This document shows positions 1-11,710 of a DNA stretch of 64,000 bases, piece by piece. Made by a program: the position numbers and the translations under genes. The DNA is from Massospora cicadina (Eukaryota > Entomophthoromycota > Entomophthoromycetes > Entomophthorales > Entomophthoraceae): positions 115,879 through 179,878 of the forward strand of contig JAKSZP010008013.1 in the NCBI GenBank assembly GCA_022478985.1, read 5' to 3'. The notes under the pieces were generated by a model that ran no database searches, had not been told where the DNA came from, and saw only the letters and a list, made by a program, of their open reading frames with translations. Numbering within the stretch: the stretch's first letter is position 1; every line of letters starts with the position of its first letter.

Positions 1-1320
1 TTTTTAAAAAATTTCTTTGCCCACCATTTGCACCCAGCTCCCAGATGAGGCCACTTTGGTGGTCCAGTTCGCTGGGTTGCCCTCTTTCCTTTCCCTCAAA
101 TGCCTCCACCATGAGCTCACAGAGGGTTTGGCCATTTACAGCGCAGACCCCATGTTGCAGTTTGTGGTTCCCAATGTGCAGATTGGTTGGCAGGGCCTTG
201 CACCTTTGCAATGATCTGCCTATTTCATTGCAACTCGCACCTCATGATTCCCCCTGCACTGTGATCAGATCCGCCCCTGATCACCCATTCTGGGCACATG
301 TCAAAATGGCCGTGCCATTTGCCCCTTGTGCTTCGAGCTTGACCACTCAAAGCACAAGTGCCCCACAGTTGCCACTTCTGCCACATCTGCCACTCAGGGC
401 TCGGGTGCCACCCCAGTGGCTGCCTCGCCCCAATTTTTAATGGGGCCTGATCCTCCCGCCCCCAACGTTGAGGAATTCTGGCGCTGCTTCCAAAGTGGTG
501 GCCAATCAAAATTTAAGAAAATTTAAAAATTTTGAAAATTTGACTAAATTATAGAGACCCGAGTTGATGGCAGAACCAGCTTCAGCTGAGCTGCCATGTT
601 TGACAGCACATGGTCAATCAGTTCCGGCCACAGTCCCTTCATGTGGCTGGCTCAGCACTGGCTGAATCCAATCCATTTGAGGCTTTCAAATGGATTGATG
701 AGGACAATTGGCTGTGCCATGTGAAACCTGATTTTGCTTTGGAGGAATTCTTTGTTGACCCTCCTGGATCGCGTTCCCACCGTTTTTTTCCAAGAATGGG
801 TTTCCCATTTATAAAATATTAACAATATGGTAATTGTGGCTGCAGCTGCCCTGTCCAACACCCTCCTCCGCCAGCAACTCCATGGGGCAATGGAGCCCCT
901 TGTTGAGGGTATTCCTATCCCCAATTTTCCTCATAATTTTGAGAAAAAGATATGAAGTATGAAATTGAGGAGCTTGCTTTCAGTGTAAGCTACGCTTGCA
1001 TCGATGCAGCAAAAACTTCTCTTTTTGACCCAAATTATCCCAAAACCCGCTGGCACATTAAGTCATTTTTTTTGTGCCAGCTCTCATCATTTTTGCTGAG
1101 CATCAATTTGCTCAATACTTTGAGGCGATGGACACCGCCAGCCTCATTAACAAAGAAAACCCCCAAAAATAACTCCTTATACCCATGCCGCTGATGCTCC
1201 CACCCCAATGCTGTCCGCTTTGGTCCAACAGCTAAAGCGGGCACCAGACAAAAGTTTCCCCAAAGCCTCCTCGCCAACTGATATGGCTTCCTAGGCTGAT
1301 AACCTAGGGGCTATATTAGG
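1..1320 (+). mobile_element. ORF1-only retroelement fragment P (cut by window edge)
   Basis: Plus-strand relative of the minus-strand elements Q, R and S at 13-20 kb. The predicted protein shares the segment around LVVQFAGLP and the later segment around NPFEAFKWIDED (NPLKLLAEIDKS in Q). The 5' end lies outside the window. No endonuclease or reverse transcriptase follows, so like Q, R and S it appears to lack ORF2. I could not find the characteristic 3' tail near 1320, so the right limit is approximate. Confidence 0.6.
20..1280 (+). pseudogene. Gag-like ORF1 protein with CCHC zinc knuckle, degenerate
   Basis: Nucleic-acid-binding ORF1 protein of the non-LTR type. An RRM-like/DUF4283-like block (about 20-220) is followed by a textbook CX2CX4HX4C zinc knuckle at 320-361 (cysteines at 320, 329 and 359, histidine at 344). 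A C-terminal block at 610-820 matches the C-terminal part of Q. The reading frame changes several times, so the copy is dead. It is the only one of the four ORF1-only copies whose zinc knuckle is fully preserved. The family function (coating element RNA during retrotransposition) is known for LINE ORF1 proteins; for this element it is inferred. Confidence 0.6.
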
Positions 1321-1742
1321 AATTTTTTAATTTATGATAATCCCTTTGTTTGGCCCATTTATTAATAAAAATGCGTGGTGGCTCCCCCTTTTGGATTGGG
1401 CACCACTAGTACTAAAAAAGACATAAAAGTTCATGAGCTCTTTGACAGTTCCAAAATTCTTTTCAACAGTATCAGCCTTATTTCCTTGGTGACTACTTCT
1501 TCCACTGCCTTTGGATGGCGGATCAGCCAAGATCTAATTGGGGGTTGGTCCCCAGTGTTCAACCATTATACAACATCTTGAGCGCACCTCATATCATGAT
1601 CATCAACAGCACAAATCTCTTGATACTTTTTAATAAAGCTAGCGCACAATTTTTCTTCTCTTCCAATAATCATGTTAAATTTTCCATGGGACCATCGCCA
1701 TTACACTGGATTAGGGTTTGACATGGAAACCAAATTCATCCA
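1321..1742. other. Unassigned stretch before LINE A
   Basis: AT-rich sequence with no confident homology. It holds one copy of the motif CTAGTACTAAAAAA (1406-1419), which recurs in micro-insertions at 31834-31849 and 61640-61658 (there on the other strand). It ends in the left target-site duplication of LINE A. Confidence 0.4.
1726..1742. repeat. Target-site duplication of LINE A, left copy
   Basis: GAAACCAAATTCATCCA here against GAGACCAAATTCATCCA at 7922-7938, with one mismatch. This marks a target-primed insertion. Confidence 0.9.
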
Positions 1743-1903
1743 TTTAAATTTTATTTGGGGAAGGCCAACCAGGGGACAGACACTTTTGATAAGGCACTAA
1801 AAATCAAAACTTCAGCGAGAGGAGGGCACCCCAGAGAAGCAAAAGTTATCTCCTGTTGCCAGCGGGAACGCCAAGAGAAGGAGAGGGTAACCTGTGCAGG
1901 GGC

Positions 1904-4900
1904 TTACGCCACTATTGAGCACGTATGTAGGAAAGGGTCTGAAACTATGAACCAAACTGGTTGCCAGGATGAGACCAACTGGCAGCAACGTAAAGGGAGG
2001 TAACCAAACATCCACACTTGAAAGTGGTCCACTAGGTGCAACTGGAACCGGCGTACAGCTTTCTGGAGGGTGGAGGTGGAGCCTGAAATAGCATCTAAGA
2101 CAATTGTGTGTATAGTCCACATAGCGATTGTGACTTCTAAGGCACAGAGGGAGGGTGGAAGAGGGGAAGCCAGGGATAAAGCAAACATGTCCTTAGACAG
2201 GCTGAAGGGCTGTGCCTGATCCTGGCAAAACAGACATTGCACCTCACGTCATATCGCTTTTGATGGAGGGCACTCTTCTAAGCGGTGCGCCAGCGTTCCA
2301 TACTGGCCACACATGACACAGGATTAGTGCAAAACGTTATAGCGTTCAGCAGTATGGTATACCCGTCTCAAGGAGCGCCACAAATGGGAACAAATATGCG
2401 GTTGCAGAAGAGGGTGGTGGGCATACTTTTAAATGTCTTTCTGTGTATTGAGGGAGTATGGGATGTCCAACATGTCCAGGTAGCTTACCCTGGCCATGAC
2501 AGGGGTCCTCATGGGTATCACGTTGTTCAGAATGGCTTGGCCTTGTACCTCCTGGGTGAACCGAGGAGAGGGACGCCCCCTCTGGGCGGTGTACCCACAG
2601 ATGCGAATTCTCCACTCACCGCTCCACATGGAGAGGAGAATCCTTTTGAAGTGGGGCGACGTCCCATGTGGGCCCGCAGCAGAAGGATGTGAGGCAAGGT
2701 ACTTTAACAGAGAGTGTGGGTGGAAGGATTGGTGAGGCTCAGGGTGCGGGAGAAATTGGAGGGGGCCACATGGGACTAGTGCTGGTCTGAGATTGTAGGG
2801 TTAGTAACGGCAGCAACCCAGGTGCCAAGGATTTTGGCAGCATGGGTCTCAAAGTTGATCTGACCCATACCACCACAATGGCGAGGGCCAAACATGACAT
2901 CCAGGCGCACTGGTAGTGGGCGGCATAACCAAAGCCACCCTTGAAGAAGGGCATATAGTGACTTAAAGAAATAAGGGGAAAAAGCTATGGCGTGGTACCC
3001 AAACCAAACTTTAGAGAGGAGCATAGAGTTGGCTAGCACTATCCTGCCTGACAAGGGAGGTCTGACAGGCTCTGAGGGAAGCTATGCGTTTTGTAACGTT
3101 GTCTAGGATAGGGTTTTCCATCACCGTTGAGGTGTACCCTCCTGCCTCCAGCCACACCCCCAAATGGCGGACAGGGCTAACAGTGGGGCTTGGCACAAAG
3201 GGGAGCACAAGCGGGGCGGTGTGGGGTGGGCAGGGCAAGCTATATCATGCGCTAGCTGATGAGGCAGGTAGGAAACGGGGCGCTGGGGCCCAGCGGGCTT
3301 GATAGTAACCAAGGAGAACAATTTCGGTTTTTGAGGCGTTGAGTGCTGCATTACTTACCCTGGAGTAAACCTGGATAGTATCTACAAGCGCGCATGCATC
3401 ATGATTGTTAGAAACCTCAACCACACAATCATCAGAAAACGCCAACATCTTGACTGGGGCTTGGCCTTGCACATGGACCCCAGTAAGGCAGGCATTCACA
3501 TTTCGAAGAAGTGGGTCAAGGCTGAAGTTATACAAGAGTGGGCTAAGAGGGTCCCCTTAGCGCAGTTTTCTTTGAGGGCGGACTACATCCGTGAGGAATC
3601 CAGGGCCACGCACAGCCATTGTGGAGGACTCCATTAGAAGCATCACACAATTAATGAAGCGAAGGGGGAGGCGGAACTTGTGGAGGCAGGCTCTGAGGTA
3701 ATCCCAGTTGACTCTATCATAGGCTTTCTGCTGGTCTAAAAACACAAGTGCTCCAAAAACCGTGGATTGACAGACGTTGGCTACGGTGTGTATATTGTCC
3801 CAAATTGACCTTTTGGGTATTAAACCGAATTGTTCAGGGGAAATGAGAGCAGAGGCAGCAACCCCTAGATGTTTAGCCGTGATTTAGTAAAAATTTTGTT
3901 TCTGTGTTAGTGAGAGAAATGGGGCGCCAGTTGGCAAGTCTATCTTATCCCCTTTTTTAAAAATTTAATCATGAAAGCCTATTGCCCTCCAGGAAGAAGG
4001 CGCATTTCCAGAAGGCATTGGTTCAAAGAGGCAAGCAGCAAGGAGGAAAATTTTTGAAATACTTCTTATAGAACTCATAAAGGGATGCCATCTGGGCCTG
4101 GGCATTTCTGATATGGTGCACCATGAACTGCGGACCAGAGTTCATCCCAAGTAATCAAATTCATCAACTCTGGGAATTGGGAAATGGTGTGGATGTGTGC
4201 ACTTCCTAGAAAAGTTTCCATTTTGGCTGGCAGAATTGGATCAGATCAATACAGTTTGGAGTAATGGTTTTTTATTTTTATCGCCACTTTGGCTAGCATA
4301 TCTGCGACAGAGTGGTCTAGCCTTTGCACCTGTTTGCAGGCCAAACTCTGGCGTGGTGCAAAGAATTTTTGAAAAAGTAAGTGGAGCATGTATTGCCCGT
4401 GGTAATATGCCTATACTTATACTGAACACAAACCCAATGCTTGTGTTGTCTCACCAGTGCATTGAGGCGGGTGGACACTTCTGCCCACTTGTGACCCCAA
4501 GCTGGAGTGTAGCCTGCAGTGAAGACATTAGAATCCAGGTGGTCCAACTCTGCCTGTGTGCACAAAATGACTGCCTAGGCAGCCTGTGAGCAGCTGGAGG
4601 AGAGGTGGTGAGCCTGAAAGATTGTGCTCGCCTTGAAGGTTGACCAGGTGGAAATTAGATCTGCACTTAATGATGTGACAAACTCTAGAGCTGAGGTCAT
4701 GGATTCCACCCACAAGGAAAATATTGGCGATGCAATTTCAGCTGGGAGAAGTTTGCACCATTTCAGCGCCTGGGCTGCTGGGTTGGATAAACTGAAAGAA
4801 ATAAATACCATCCTGTGGTCGGAGAAATCAATTTTTGTCATGGTGAAGTGGGAAATTTGGGTATGAAATTTCAACATCGTGAGAATAAGGTCAATGCGGG

Positions 4901-5495
4901 ACATGGACCTTAACTGGCTGTTGTGTATGTGGGGGCAACATGTTAGTGAGTAGCGGAGCATGGCGTGGCAAAGTATCAAACAACCCTAGGGTGGCTTTGA
5001 GAATGCAAAGTTCAACGTGGCCATGTGGGGGTGTAGGTGATGAGGGCCAGCGGTCTGTGGATGGGTTCATCCAGCCGTTCATGTCCCCAATAACAAATGG
5101 GTCAGGGGGTAGCAGAAGGGAATTGACTGCTGAGAAAGTATCCCAACGTTCTCATGCACAGGTTGGGGCACAAATGTTCATGACAGCGTGCACTTTGTCA
5201 TTTCACTAAAAGGTGACAATAAGGACATGGCTGTTTAGGTATATCTTTTATGAAATAAATTTAAAATTACTTTTCACTCAAACTAGCACCTCACAGTGCT
5301 CAGACTAAAAGGAGAGGGAAGGGAGAGGCATAATTTCCACAATTCTTCAGTACCACACAGACAGTGGGTTTCCTGAATGGCCAGGATGTCCACGGGTAAA
5401 TTATTTTGTAAAAAACTCAATTTCCTAGCCTGGGACGGCAAGGCCTTGAGTCCAGAAATGTTCAACGTCCCTAAAGTAAAGGCTATCCCCATCAC
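1904..5495 (-). pseudogene. LINE A ORF2: endonuclease-reverse transcriptase, broken
   Basis: Starts at the ATG at 5495 (MGIAFTLGTLNISGLK), the same start as ORF2 in B and C. The AP endonuclease region follows (AIQETH near 5370), then SDHRMV, then the reverse transcriptase with FLDQQKAYDRVNWDYLRA (about 3745-3690). The catalytic YxDD-type motif reads FSDD at 3428-3439, where B and C have FADD. A C-terminal segment ends WFIVSDPFLHTCSIVA at 1904. Many frameshifts separate the blocks. Intact homologues cut DNA and reverse-transcribe element RNA at the nick; this copy cannot. Confidence 0.85.
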
Positions 5496-5897
5496 ACTCT
5501 AGGTGTGAGGGGAAGGGCACCCATGCCCTTCAGCCTTCTCTTTTTCAGAACGTCACTGCGCTGCAGTGCAGGTATTCTGTGCTAATGAGTATGTGTCAGA
5601 GTGGTTAGTGTAGCAGTGGGGTACGCATTGGCTTTTGCCTTTGCTTTTTCCTTGCTGTTGGACAAGTTTTTTTTGGTGTGTGCATTTATGGTGCACCAAA
5701 TCTTGGAGGTGAAATTTTGGCAGGATTATCAGTGAGCGACTTGTTCCCAATCAATGCTTGGGTGCATTGGTCAGGTGAAACTGATTCGCCCATTGGGTGA
5801 TCAGCTTGGGTGGCCCAATCAGCTTGGGCGTCCCAATCTGATTGGTTGAGGGATTCACAAATTGCTTCCATCACAAAGTCTCAATGTCCTCCTGGAG

Positions 5898-6826
5898 CTG
5901 GGTGTAAGTCCTGAGGAACGTCCTCTGGGCGTTGATTGGGCCATCTTTCTGTTCATAAGCAGGAAAGTACCAAAGAAGATGGCCATACCCCTTGTTACTC
6001 AAAGCAATCTCACTCACGTGATAGACAAGCGCTGGAAAATAGCCCTTCAGCTTCAGATCCTGCTTCCGGTACTTTCACTCTCCTCAGCAAAACTGTTATG
6101 AGGAATTAGTAAAATCTGCGCTGAGATCACTGAAATGGAATTGATCGCAACTAATTCAAGCGGCAATCAGCTGGATACTCAGATTTCAAATGATCAAAAA
6201 AGTATGAAGGCTGAGCTATCAGCTGGAACACCCAATGATTGCAATTCAGTTTACACGATGATCAAAAATTTTCCTCCCTCCCAAATCCGTCAGGCATCAC
6301 CCCCAAATGGGCAGCTTCCGCTGGAAAATTAGGCGTTGCGCCTGATGCAATACCACTGACTGCAACTTGACTCATCATCAAATTTTGCGATGTCAGCCCC
6401 CAGGGAACTAACCCTCCTATTACCAAATAGTTCACCTCTTATGTTGAACTGACCGCAACTCGGCTCATTGCTGGATTTTGCAATGTTGGTCCCCAGGGAA
6501 CTAACCCGCCCATTCCCTAGTAAGTTCACCACTTAGTTCAAACTTGCGGAACCTGATCCCAGCTTATTTTCCCTCAAGACTGACAACAATTTAATTGGGA
6601 ATATCGCACTGAGAAAATCATTGGTCAATTCTCTTCCCTTAAATTTAAATAAAAACACCCTCCTCAAAATTTCCATTTTTATCTGTTGAGATTTAAGTTC
6701 CCTTCCAGTTCCATATCCGTCATACCAGCAGCAGTGCCCCTGGCATTCTGGTTTGCCACTTGGATGCTCCGGCATCCAGGCTGGCAGGCCAGTCTATTTT
6801 CTAATTGCCATCTGCCTGACACTGGG
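5898..6826. other. Extra ~0.9 kb block inside LINE A ORF1
   Basis: B and C run straight from the KAKQAHRTAAKEA region to the MET-SDW region, whereas A has about 930 bp between the two. The block accounts for the whole length difference between A and B/C. It contains a 93-bp tandem duplication (6356-6541) but no recognisable transposon ends. A clear target-site duplication was not found, so an ancestral segment lost from B and C cannot be excluded. Confidence 0.6.
6356..6541 (-). repeat. 93-bp imperfect tandem duplication, codon-periodic
   Basis: Two units, 6356-6448 and 6449-6541, share CCCCAGGGAACTAACCC and TTCACC among other stretches. The period is exactly 31 codons. On the minus strand both units read through in one frame (67 aa, 6532-6329) with the repeated core RVSSLG-x3-AK. 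Repeat-rich protein coding is possible but unproven. Confidence 0.7.
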
Positions 6827-7888
6827 CTGGCGGGATTGCAGATGCAGACTTGGCTGCCTCTCGGCTGCCACCTTGCAGGCCTGTTTTGCCTTCTTCCACT
6901 CTTGTGGGGACACTGGTTTTACTAGAATGTAGCAGTCTTGCGCTCCCCATGGGAAGGCTGCATTGGTGTCTAGTGCCAGTTCATATTGGGATTCTGCACT
7001 GCACATTGCATCTGAGAGAATTTCAGCTTGAGTAATGACCTCCTTAGCAGGGCAGGTATGGGCATTGTGGCCAAAAGCGTGAAAGAATGTGCAGATGGGA
7101 GGCGCGCAAACCACGGTGACCCTGAATGGATGGGTGTCTTGCTCATTGATTTTGACAAAAGCGGTGTGTGGGATTTGGGTCAAATTCTCCACTATCCTCA
7201 TGGATGTGGTGAGAACAGAAATTACTTTGCCCATGCACAGGTTTAGCATTAGTGTAAAGTGCTTCATTTCTAAGGATTGTATTTCTCCATATATGGCGAG
7301 CCCAGCCTTCGGGTGGTGCTCTACCATAGTGCACTTGATTGTTGTGGGTAGGAAGTTAAAAGTCACAAAAATTTGATTCAAATTAATCCAGCAGGTGCAC
7401 TTTGTTTCACTACCCGTTGACCGACTGGGAGGTCTACTACTAAGCGCACCTTTGCGGCTTCATCCGCTGCTTCCTTATTTTCAAAGCCAAGATCTAGCCA
7501 ACCGCATGGCATGGAGTGGGGTGCAAAATACACCGCGTTTGGGGAATGTGTGTACATCTCCACAAAACATCTCCCAAAGCGCCGTTTGCTGAATATCCAG
7601 GAAAATATGCACCCCATGTTCCACCAACAATAGTGGTTGGAAGTGCAGCATATTAATGAACTGGTTGCAGTGCGCTTGCCAAGCCAAAATTTCTGGGGAA
7701 ACGGTAACTGTCAGTTTTATTACTAATTTTATCTATTCTGCCGGACTCTCTGGGCGTTAAAAAAATTTGGTTGATGTGGGGCCAACACCTGTGCCCTTAA
7801 CTTTACTCGCCCAACTGCTCCCTGACATTGGGCGCCAACTAAACTCCTCAATGAGATTATCAAACTTTATCTAGATGAAATTGAATTT

Positions 7889-7908
7889 GTTGCAAAAGTG
7901 TTTGCAAC
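7889..7908. promoter_or_regulatory. 5'-terminal hairpin of LINE A
   Basis: Perfect inverted repeat GTTGCAAA-N4-TTTGCAAC, about 13 bp inside the 5' end. The same hairpin is at 27272-27291 in B and 35117-35136 in C. Its preservation in the diverged copy A suggests a role in the 5' UTR. Confidence 0.6.
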
Positions 7909-7921
7909 AAGAAAGAAAAGT

Positions 7922-7938
7922 GAGACCAAATTCATCCA
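7922..7938. repeat. Target-site duplication of LINE A, right copy
   Basis: Partner of 1726-1742. It lies directly beyond the conserved 5' end of the element. Confidence 0.9.
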
Positions 7939-8282
7939 GAGATCCAAAATCACTAAATAAGAGAACCTCCTTGATGGGGTTCAAATTTATGTATGCCACT
8001 ACTTGGTGTCAGTGGACCTGAAACGGTTCTTTCTGTAAATTCTCTAATAAAACCTTGATCTTCTTGTGACCAGGCAGGACGATGCCTGGAGCTGTATGAG
8101 GCTCTAACCGTGACTTCTGTTAAGGCCCAATAACTCCTCATAAAGTCATTTGGATATATCAATCTCTATCTCTATACTTAATATATATTGGTGACCATAG
8201 GAGATTATTATGGGTCTGGCAGCTCAGAGGGGCAACCCATGATAATCATATACCTGATGGGAAAGAGCCCAGGGTTTACTTC

Positions 8283-8700
8283 TTAATTGACAGTAATGAA
8301 CAGGGATGACACCATTGCAATAATCAAGATTGACCTGCCCCATATGAAAAGAATCCTTCGGCACTCCATTGGAGGTGAAGTAGAAATTAGGATCTGCTGT
8401 CCCAAGATCTCAAGGGTCTCCTCTGCCATATCAACTACTGCGCAAAAATGACACATGAAAGCTGTTCCAATCAGCAGGGCATAAGTATTTTTGGTAGCAC
8501 AATGGCTGGATTTACAACCATAATTGGCTAAGCTATAAGGGAAGCGCACTGTACACTTCATCTGAAAGTGTGCTTTCTTCTCTGGCAACTCAATACACCC
8601 TTTAAATGCTCTACGTCAGAGTTTAACACCAACTTAGGTACCAACTTGGTTAAAACTATGTTGATTGGCGTACCAGTATCTACAATGGCTTAGATTCTGG
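8283..8700 (-). pseudogene. Retropepsin-like aspartic protease of gypsy G, broken
   Basis: The active-site motif reads AIVDTGTPINIVLTKLVP, with the DTG codons at 8680-8672. A 101-aa frame continues at 8588-8283 and contains NTYALLIGTAFM, resembling the xxxLLIGxxxM flap-distal strand seen in gypsy F (AYDMLIGTQYM). The frame is interrupted between the active site and this segment. In an intact element the enzyme processes the Gag-Pol polyprotein. Confidence 0.6.
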
Positions 8701-9499
8701 TTTTTGCTACAAAAATATAATAGTACACTCAGAATAAGAAGAGGATTGACTATTCACCGCATGAATATTCAAAGAGTCTCTTTTTGAGAAAATTTATAAT
8801 TCGTGCACTGACTTTGGGATATTCTTTAAAAATATTGTCAATTGGAATAGCGATGGGTATTCCTTTTAAGGTAGGAGCATCTGAGGAAGGTCTGGGATCG
8901 TCTGCTAAAATTTCTAAAAAAATCTGGCAGATAAATGGTGTTGATTTTACCTAAGGCCCCTTCCACTGCAGCATTTTTTACTTGTGCCTGAGCCAGCAAA
9001 TGGACCTCCTCAGCTGGCTGCTGATATTAAGATACGTCATTGAACTGAGAGACTTTGGCAAAACATACTTCAACAAGTTCGTTGGGACAGGTGGGGTAGG
9101 AATAGTGGAGATAGAGAATTCCATCTCTACTCCACTCTGTATTTTCCCTGGACATACTGGTCTGACTGCACAAAATGAATCTGTCGCTTAGGTCAGTTAA
9201 GCGCAAGATGCCCATGATGACCACATCCATAACATCTTAGCTCATGGGACACCCATCCTTGGTTGTTATTAAAAAGGCCAAGCCAATAGTTAGGCTGCTT
9301 TTGTAGTTTGGCTGATGACAAGGCGCGTAGATAGGATAGGGCCAGAAATTGTTGGGCGGAATGTAAAATTGGCCAAGATGATCAATTTAAAGAAGAAGCC
9401 CCACTACAACCCCGAATGGTTTCTGTTCCACATTGGGTGGATAAACTGTGGTTGATAGACGGCGCAGGTAGTTGATTTTTAGCAGGGGTACATTTACCT

Positions 9500-10360
9500 A
9501 CAAGACTAGAGCCTTAACGCTAAAGAGTTCATGGATGACTTCACTACAGCAATAATTACAAATTTCCACGTCAGCTTCAAATAATGTCCTCGCTCTTACT
9601 AACACATGTGCCTCAGCAGTGAATCAGCCAGCAAACTCTGTGAGAGACTCTTTCTGTTGGAACCCAATAATTAAGAACTCGGCCTTCCACTATGACATCT
9701 TTCCTACGCCATCAAACAACCTCAAAACAGTCTCCTTTACCTCCTAGTAGGTAAAAGAGCTGTTTGGGAGGTAACATGTAACTTGGGAAGCACTTCTAAC
9801 ATCCAAGGCGGAAATCAACAACTTGGCTTTACGCCAAACTGAAGCCCCTCCACTGAAAATTTAAACCTCTTGAGAAACCCATCTATGTTTTTGTCATGGT
9901 CAATGGGGCAGCTTATTAATTCAGACCACTTCCTCCCATTCCATGCTATGATCATTAGGAACTAACTGGGGAACCGTGAAAGGGCCATAGCTATATTCCC
10001 AGTGAGTATTGAGCTTGGAAAGCATGGAAGAGCGTGGCTTATCTGCTGCTGTAGGTACTGGGTAAGCCTCTTCAGTTGGCAATACTGCCAATATGTGAGG
10101 GTGTTTTCTGAAGGGTCATAATTATCCTTAGAGCTTTCATCAGGAGTGGATTGACTCCCACTACTGGCGTCATGCTCACCATAACATGATCCTTCCTTAG
10201 CAACCTTATCCAATTTATGCTCCGTGCAATGTAGCCACGCTGCAGTGTCATCCAAGCAGCTGGCAAATTTTTCTGTTTTGGTGACCAAGAAGTCGCAGCT
10301 GGGTGAATGCTTATCAAGCTGATCCATTATAGCTTTACATTCCTGAAGAAGCATGACTTG
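9500..10360 (-). pseudogene. Gag-like region of gypsy G, broken
   Basis: A 130-aa open frame at 10354-9962 begins MLLQECKAIMDQLDKHSP and has the helical, charged character of a gag N-terminus. Downstream fragments in other frames include FSVEGLQF. It lies just downstream of the primer-binding site, as expected for gag. No zinc knuckle was seen. Confidence 0.45.
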
Positions 10361-10500
10361 AGTCCGAGTAGTGTATCCAAGACAAGTTTCATTTCCACAT
10401 ATTGGGATGACTCAGTAAACTGGGGTAGTGCCCATCAAGTTGAGCCTGTTGCGCCATTGCTTGGCAACTATAGAGCCTTAGCGTGTTGTTCAATGGGCCC

Positions 10501-10516
10501 CCTGTAGTGAGCTCCA
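10501..10516 (-). promoter_or_regulatory. tRNA primer-binding site of gypsy G
   Basis: On the minus strand TGGAGCTCACTACAGG, one base different from the primer site of gypsy F (61682-61699) over this stretch. It marks the boundary between 5' LTR and leader. Confidence 0.6.
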
Positions 10517-10517
10517 C

Positions 10518-10962
10518 TGTTGTATATCTGGCGGAGTTTTTATGAACCACCTAATGGTTTGCACAGGGTTAAACCCAAAGAGCAACAGATAGACGATATG
10601 GAGATATCCAACCTCAATAAACTATGATAAACTTTTAGTTATAGGAAGCATTTGCCTTAATGGTACTACTTTATTTATTTTATTTATATCAGTCGCCAAC
10701 TTCTACTCCTCACTCTCGCCTTTTCTTACTATGTTTTTCTTATTAATCAACGACTCCTCCCTTGTATTCTAGTTCCACTCATATCTTTGTTGTGTCAGCC
10801 AGTTTCAACCCTTTGTCTTAGCTATTATTCATTCGCCAGAGCTCTTTTTGTTTCGCCTCCTCATTGGAGGTCTAGAGAGTATTCATGTTGAAATGGTATC
10901 GCCCCTTCGCCTTATTTCAAGGCGCTCAATTACTCATATACTATCAAAATCATATTTGACAG
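10518..10962 (-). repeat. Probable 5' LTR of gypsy G
   Basis: The sequence directly upstream of the primer site begins TGTTGTATAT and may end near TTTGACA at 10962. The partner LTR was not found, so both limits are guesses. Confidence 0.3.
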
Positions 10963-11039
10963 TTACTAGACAATACGCTACAACTATTTAGAGCTTATTG
11001 TCTGTTTTTATCAATATCTTAACAAAGATAAATGACTAC

Positions 11040-11710
11040 CTTATGTGAAGTTGATAAATTAGATGGCTCTGGTTATGAAAGGACACTGCTCAGTAGGCCA
11101 TAAATAGCTATAGAAGATGTACCAGTATCTCAAGGAGATATGCTAATGGGAGGTCATGTAGGACTATAATAGTAAGGCTCTAGAGCTCTGTGTTGAATGC
11201 ACCCAATACAAGCCTCTCATTAAAAGTTTGAATCTTAACCTGTCTCTCCAAGAGCGCCATTTCACTATGTTTCTATTTATGTTATTGGAACAATCCTGAA
11301 GTCATTAGGCGGGATGCAGTTTATAATCGCAGCATTAGATAACATCAACAAGTGGACAGAAGTAATCACAATCAAGGCACTTAAAATGAGAGTTTTTGAA
11401 AGTTCTTTTTACTACCAGGTCATTACACGACATGGCTGCCAACAGATACCTCTTGCTAACGTCAGACAGAACGTTATTTCATATGTAATGAGACATATGA
11501 TGGTTTTAGTAGATCTCAAAGAACAGTTTACCACGCCTTATACACTATCTTTTAATGGATGAATGAAAAGAGTCAACATAACCCTTGCTTTAATATTGAA
11601 GAATATTACAGTTAACCACAAATACAAATGGGATATCGTATAGCCTTCAGTCATTCTTGCTTACCAGTTAACTTACCATAAATCTATTGTAATGTCTCCA
11701 TCAAGGCGTT
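11040..11710 (+). pseudogene. Gypsy H integrase fragment
   Basis: Plus-strand remnant of a Ty3/gypsy integrase. A zinc-site-like CVECTQYKP (about 11190-11215) is followed by the catalytic core. The 82-aa frame at 11314-11562 reads MQFIIAALDNINKWTEV, then VITRHGCQQ, matching the GNKYIIVxxDxFTKW...RHGxP pattern. The catalytic aspartate after RHG is not recognisable (AN in place of SD). It is unrelated in orientation to gypsy G next to it. No LTRs were found. Confidence 0.65.

Larger units (their letters stand above)
5505..7828 (-). pseudogene. LINE A ORF1: RNA-binding gag-like protein, broken
   Basis: Starts at the ATG at 7828 (MSGSSWASK, as in B and C). The central domain around 7380-6850 reads FVTFNFLPTTIKCTMVEHH. 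The zinc knuckle reads ICTFFHAFGHNAHTCP, where the second cysteine of the CX2CX4HX4C knuckle has become F; B and C keep CTHCDAF. The frame is interrupted near 7540 and again by roughly 0.9 kb of extra sequence at about 5898-6826. Sequence on both sides of this block aligns with contiguous sequence in B and C. Confidence 0.8.
1743..7921 (-). mobile_element. LINE copy A, near full length, old
   Basis: Two-ORF non-LTR retrotransposon on the minus strand, 5' end at about 7921 and 3' end at about 1743. It shares the 5'-terminal hairpin (7889-7908) and the 3' tail (1763-1782) with copies B and C. Flanks 1726-1742 and 7922-7938 match at 16 of 17 positions, giving a target-site duplication. It is about 0.9 kb longer than B and C, explained by extra DNA in ORF1 (about 5898-6826). 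It is clearly more diverged than B and C are from each other. ORF1 and ORF2 are both broken by frameshifts and stops. Confidence 0.9.
7939..10516 (-). mobile_element. Gypsy G, decayed LTR retrotransposon (gag-protease part)
   Basis: Minus-strand Ty3/gypsy remains in the order primer site (10501-10516), gag (about 10354-9500) and aspartic protease (8700-8283). Polymerase is not recognisable; the region next to LINE A (8162-7953, 69 aa reading EVTVRASYSSRHRP) has no clear assignment. LINE A may have inserted into this element. Confidence 0.55.
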
